Below the pieces are notes generated by a model that did not search any database, was not told the origin of the DNA, and worked only from the letters and a program-made list of their open reading frames with translations. A stretch of 9,667 bases of DNA from an uncultured Burkholderiales bacterium (lineage in GTDB: Bacteria; Pseudomonadota; Gammaproteobacteria; Burkholderiales; Thiobacillaceae): NCBI GenBank assembly GCA_937925755.1, contig CALAMX010000009.1, positions 1-9,667 on the forward strand, given 5' to 3'. Both the position numbers and the translations under genes were made by a program. Shown here in pieces: positions 8,164 through 9,667 of this stretch. Position 1 is the first letter of the stretch. Each line of letters opens with the position of its first letter.

Positions 8164-8269
8164 TTGGCTCCGGCCGCTCGCTTTCGCTCGCTTAACCTGC
8201 CTGACGGCAGGTTAGCCTACGCCGAAACTGTGTTTTGGCTCCGGCCGCTCGACTTCGCCTCGCTTAACC
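8164..8269. repeat. Second repeat family: direct repeat pair with nested palindromes
   Basis: A 34-35 bp sequence occurs twice in direct orientation (8164-8197 and 8235-8269, period about 71 bp), differing by a substitution and a small insertion around the middle. Both copies begin TTGGCTCCGGCCGCTCG and end CTTAACC. The first runs into a perfect 9-bp palindrome, TAACCTGCC / GGCAGGTTA with loop TGAC (8193-8214). The following CCTACGCCG (8216-8224) is the reverse complement of CGGCGTAGG (8269-8277), which closes the second copy and overlaps the first REP. Read on the minus strand, the first palindrome is preceded by GTAGGC, so it also has the GTAG-plus-hairpin layout. Confidence 0.6.
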
Positions 8270-8272
8270 GGC

Positions 8273-8296
8273 GTAGGAGCGACGAAAGTCGCGACC
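8273..8296 (+). repeat. REP copy 1, A-T stem type
   Basis: GTAG head, stem GCGAC, loop GAAA, stem GTCGC, tail GACC. Perfect match to the type consensus. First element of the left cluster. Confidence 0.85.
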
Positions 8297-8322
8297 AACA
8301 CGGCAGGCGGTGAAGCACATCT

Positions 8323-8346
8323 GTAGGAGCGACGAAAGTCGCGACC
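8323..8346 (+). repeat. REP copy 2, A-T stem type
   Basis: Identical over 24 bp to copy 1 and in the same orientation. It forms the outer half of the inverted L module with copy 3. Confidence 0.85.
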
Positions 8347-8388
8347 GAAAATAACCAACAACGACCGAAGGGATGCATACCACCACAT

Positions 8389-8411
8389 GTCGCGGCTTTC
8401 GCCGCTCCTAC
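8389..8411 (-). repeat. REP copy 3, G-C stem type
   Basis: Minus-strand copy with stem GCGGC, loop GAAA, stem GCCGC. It faces copy 2 across a 42-bp spacer, with the GTAG heads pointing outward. Confidence 0.85.
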
Positions 8412-8458
8412 CGAAAGCGCAAGCGCGGCGGGCGGTGTGGCATCATGATCCTATCTCT

Positions 8459-8481
8459 GTCGCGACTTTCATCGCACTTAC
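8459..8481 (-). repeat. REP copy 4, decayed, just ahead of the transposase gene
   Basis: The GTCGCGACTTTC part is intact, but the head half has substitutions (ATCGCACTTAC where consensus is GTCGCTCCTAC), so the GTAG head reads GTAA. It ends 14 bp before the first candidate start codon of the transposase. Confidence 0.7.
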
Positions 8482-8490
8482 GCCTGCCGC

Positions 8491-8496
8491 TATAAA
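8491..8496 (+). promoter_or_regulatory. Possible -10 box overlapping the transposase start
   Basis: TATAAA at 8491-8496 is the only AT-rich hexamer in this region. A weak -35-like TTTCAT lies at 8467-8472, 18 bp upstream and inside decayed REP copy 4. If real, transcription would begin near 8503, past the ATG at 8496 and just ahead of the ATG at 8508, giving a nearly leaderless message. This is speculative. Confidence 0.25.
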
Positions 8497-8987
8497 TGAC
8501 GCAAGGAATGAAGACACCGTCCCCATCCAAACGCGCGGGGCAGCGCGCCTTGCGGCGTGGGCGGTTTTCCGAACCGGGTCGGTTTTATCACGTCACGACG
8601 GTGACGCGCGACCGCGTGCCCCTGTTCGCCGATCTGTTCCTGGGCCGGGCGGTGGTGCGCTGCCTGATGCAGATGGACCGGTCGGGCGCATGCCGGACGC
8701 TGGCCTATGTGGTGATGCCCGATCACCTGCACTGGCTGTTCGCGCTGGAGAAAGATGTCGCGCTGTCGCGGCTGGTGCAGCGGTTCAAGACGAACAGCGC
8801 CCGTCTGGTGAATGTGCAGCGTGGCGCGGGCGGCGAGACGGTGTGGCAGCCGGGGTTCTACGACCATGCCCTGCGTCGCGACGAGGATGTCCTGCAGGTG
8901 GCGCGGTACATCGTCGCCAATCCGCTGCGTGCGGGGTTAGTGGCGAGCCTGCGGGGGTATCCGTTGTGGGATGCGGTGTGGGTCTGA
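8496..8987 (+). CDS. REP-associated tyrosine transposase (RAYT, HUH/Y1 superfamily)
   Basis: This 163-residue protein belongs to the Y1/HUH family related to IS200/IS605 transposases (Transposase_17, PF01797 type). The core starts at GRFYHVTTVTRDR (28-40). The metal-binding HUH motif appears as H77-L78-H79 in YVVMPDHLHWLF. WQPGFYDHALRRDED (117-131) and ARYIVANPLRAGLV (136-149) are typical of RAYTs. Y138 aligns by motif with the catalytic tyrosine of E. coli TnpA-REP (Y115 in my recollection), so the active site looks intact. RAYTs bind and nick single-stranded REP hairpins next to a GTAG tetranucleotide and are usually immobile, single-copy genes flanked by the REPs they process. That is the context here, with REPs 14 bp upstream and 15 bp downstream. 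Two starts are possible, ATG 8496 and ATG 8508 (residue 5). Neither has a well-spaced Shine-Dalgarno: AAGGA directly abuts 8508. It is convergent with nothing and divergent from xfp. Confidence 0.93.
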   Translation: MTQGMKTPSPSKRAGQRALRRGRFSEPGRFYHVTTVTRDRVPLFADLFLGRAVVRCLMQMDRSGACRTLAYVVMPDHLHWLFALEKDVALSRLVQRFKTNSARLVNVQRGAGGETVWQPGFYDHALRRDEDVLQVARYIVANPLRAGLVASLRGYPLWDAVWV

Positions 8988-9002
8988 GCCATGTGCGACC
9001 TT

Positions 9003-9025
9003 GTCGCGACTTTCGTCGCTCCTAC
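9003..9025 (-). repeat. REP copy 5, A-T stem type
   Basis: Perfect stem GCGAC / GTCGC with loop GAAA. It begins 15 bp after the transposase stop codon. The tail lacks the extra GG seen in the other copies. Confidence 0.85.
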
Positions 9026-9057
9026 GTGCCGGACCACCAGCCGCGCTTACGCCTCCG

Positions 9058-9080
9058 GTAGGAGCGGCGAAAGCCGCGAC
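9058..9080 (+). repeat. REP copy 6, G-C stem type
   Basis: GTAG head, stem GCGGC, loop GAAA, stem GCCGC. Left half of module L1, paired with copy 7. Confidence 0.85.
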
Positions 9081-9122
9081 ACGTCGTGGCATACACCCCG
9101 TTGGTCGCTGGTGGTTGTTTTC

Positions 9123-9146
9123 GGTCGCGACTGTCGTCGCTCCTAC
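9123..9146 (-). repeat. REP copy 7, A-T stem type with GACA loop
   Basis: Same stem as copy 5, but the loop reads GACA where most copies have GAAA. Right half of module L1. Confidence 0.85.
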
Positions 9147-9178
9147 GTGCCACACCGCCTGCCGTGCTTGCGCCTCCG

Positions 9179-9201
9179 GTAGGAGCGGCGAAAGCCGCGA
9201 C
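9179..9201 (+). repeat. REP copy 8, G-C stem type
   Basis: Identical over 23 bp to copy 6, 121 bp after it. Left half of module L2. Confidence 0.85.
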
Positions 9202-9242
9202 ACGTCGTGGTATGTATCCCGTGGTCGTTGTTGGTTGTTTTC

Positions 9243-9266
9243 GGTCGCGACTTTCGTCGCTCCTAC
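9243..9266 (-). repeat. REP copy 9, A-T stem type
   Basis: Perfect consensus copy (GAAA loop). Right half of module L2, facing copy 8 across a 41-bp spacer. Confidence 0.85.
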
Positions 9267-9288
9267 GTGTCACAACGCCTGTCGTGTG

Positions 9289-9312
9289 GGTCGCGACTTT
9301 CGTCGCTCCTAC
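9289..9312 (-). repeat. REP copy 10, A-T stem type (module S1)
   Basis: Perfect consensus copy with no facing partner. It follows copy 9 by only 46 bp in the same orientation. Confidence 0.85.
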
Positions 9313-9349
9313 AGAGGATGCTACACCGCCTGCGGCGCTTGCGCTTCGG

Positions 9350-9372
9350 GTAGGAGCGGCGAAAGCCGTGAC
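9350..9372 (+). repeat. REP copy 11, G-C stem type with one stem change
   Basis: Stem GCGGC / GCCGT: the closing C has become T, leaving a G-U-type wobble pair. Left half of module L3. Confidence 0.82.
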
Positions 9373-9413
9373 ATCTCGTGGCATACACCCCGTTGGTGGT
9401 TGTTGGTTTTTTT

Positions 9414-9437
9414 GGTCGCGACTGTCGTCGCTCCTAC
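9414..9437 (-). repeat. REP copy 12, A-T stem type with GACA loop
   Basis: Identical over 24 bp to copy 7, including the GACA loop. Right half of module L3. Confidence 0.85.
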
Positions 9438-9463
9438 AGCTCGCTCCTACAGGTCGCTCCTAC
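9438..9463. repeat. Two 13-bp partial REP reiterations
   Basis: AGCTCGCTCCTAC (9438-9450) and AGGTCGCTCCTAC (9451-9463) are head fragments of the minus-strand REP (GTAGGAGCGA on the other strand), stacked directly on the GTAG end of copy 12. A shorter nine-base fragment, AGCTCCTAC, follows copy 13 at 9510-9518. Confidence 0.7.
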
Positions 9464-9485
9464 GTGTCGGACCGCCTGTCGTGTT

Positions 9486-9509
9486 GGTCGCGACTTTCGT
9501 CGCTCCTAC
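9486..9509 (-). repeat. REP copy 13, A-T stem type (module S2)
   Basis: Perfect consensus copy. The 46-bp module around it (9464-9509) matches S1 (9267-9312) with about four differences. Confidence 0.85.
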
Positions 9510-9518
9510 AGCTCCTAC

Positions 9519-9667
9519 CACCCCCGCCACCCGACGGGCTTTGGTGTTGCACGCGCGCCACAGATCTGTCACACACTACCCTCGCCAGGCGTCGAAACGT
9601 TGCGCCGCGGCGCGCGCGGCGGGGACAATGGCGACGACTTCTCGCGCGAGAGGTTCATGCAAGGCTC
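9519..9667. other. Right-hand flank with no supportable feature
   Basis: This is a unique GC-rich sequence with small palindromes (ACAGATCTGT at 9560-9569; TCTCGCGCGAGA at 9640-9651). ATG codons at 9628 and 9657 open short frames that run off the edge, the second with AGAGG three bases ahead. With at most 13 codons visible, neither can be called a gene. Confidence 0.4.

Larger units (their letters stand above)
7975..8272. other. Intergenic region upstream of xfp, left of the REP array
   Basis: This stretch has no supportable gene; a 70-codon frame starting at 8101 only reads through repeats. It should contain the xfp promoter (minus strand) in 7986-8070, though no consensus boxes stand out. 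The rest holds the hairpin at 8072-8091 and the repeat pair at 8164-8269, described separately. Confidence 0.6.
8273..8442. repeat. Left arm of the inverted repeat enclosing the transposase gene (inverted L-S block)
   Basis: The reverse complement of this 170-bp stretch matches 9148-9312 along its whole length. Besides the REP palindromes, the spacers match too, for example the blocks ATCCC, TCGTTGTTGGTT and CCACACCGCC. For the best-aligned 90 bp (8323-8412 against 9178-9266) I count about six differences including one gap. It corresponds to one L module (8323-8442) plus one S module (8273-8322). Confidence 0.85.
9148..9312. repeat. Right arm of the inverted repeat enclosing the transposase gene
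   Basis: These 165 bp (modules L2 plus S1) are the inverted counterpart of 8273-8442. Matching extends through REPs and spacers alike and stops at the outer GTAG heads (8273 on the left, 9312 on the right). Confidence 0.85.
9003..9509. repeat. Right REP array, modules L-L-S-L-S
   Basis: After a first REP (9003-9025), the array contains L1 (9026-9146, 121 bp), L2 (9147-9266, 120 bp), S1 (9267-9312, 46 bp), L3 (9313-9437, 125 bp), two 13-bp partial units (9438-9463) and S2 (9464-9509, 46 bp). Each L holds one G-C-type REP on the plus strand and one A-T-type REP on the minus strand. Each S holds only the latter. Spacers are conserved between modules (TACACC, TGGTTGTT, CGCCTG, GCTTGCGC), so these are true tandem duplications and not independent insertions. 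Frames that read through it encode only repeat-derived peptides. Confidence 0.88.

Noticed and set aside
8991..9384. Short open frames on both strands through the right array
   Set aside because: Their peptides are periodic repeats such as FRRSYVP and SGESRD produced by translating REPs. They have no independent coding evidence.
8273..9509. CRISPR array
   Set aside because: The repeats alternate in orientation, spacing is irregular (about 40-120 bp), the spacers are conserved between modules, and no cas genes are present.
9628..9667. Start of a new gene at the right edge
   Set aside because: Only 13 codons from ATG 9628 or three from ATG 9657 are visible, so there is nothing to judge coding potential by.

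Overview
This looks like chromosomal DNA of a high-GC proteobacterium, most likely a gamma- or betaproteobacterium. The protein families, the strong G/C bias at third codon positions, and the short palindromes that begin with GTAG and sit beside their own transposase gene all point that way. I cannot name a genus from the sequence.

Positions 1-7974 hold four long genes, all on the minus strand and so read from right to left. In transcription order they are a phosphoketolase (xfp, 5605-7974), a P-type cation-transporting ATPase of the P2 (SERCA/PacL-like) class (2741-5440), a CPA2/Kef-type cation:proton antiporter with a C-terminal nucleotide-binding domain (906-2627), and a tandem-domain universal stress protein (890 to the left edge, where its extreme C-terminus is cut off). 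The last two are only 15 bp apart. The larger gaps (164 bp and 113 bp) show no convincing terminator. The module plausibly joins acetyl-phosphate-yielding carbon metabolism with ion and pH homeostasis and a nucleotide-binding stress protein. That functional link is inference.

Positions 7975-9518 are very different. This is a repeat-rich intergenic region built around one small plus-strand gene (8496-8987). The gene encodes a RAYT, a REP-associated HUH/Y1 tyrosine transposase, with its H-x-H motif and candidate catalytic tyrosine visible. Around it are 13 recognisable copies of a 23-24 bp REP palindrome (GTAG followed by a GAAA-loop hairpin). They come in two stem types that differ by a compensatory base-pair change, and each type keeps its own orientation. 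The copies form larger modules: a ~120-bp 'L' module with one of each type facing each other, and a 46-bp 'S' module with only one. On the right the order is L-L-S-L-S. On the left a single L-S block is present in inverted orientation. The transposase gene is therefore enclosed by an imperfect inverted repeat with arms of about 165-170 bp (8273-8442 and 9148-9312). This REP/RAYT locus is the most interesting structure in the window.

To its left are a second, unrelated repeat pair (8164-8269) and a hairpin (8072-8091). To its right, 9519-9667 holds no feature I can support.
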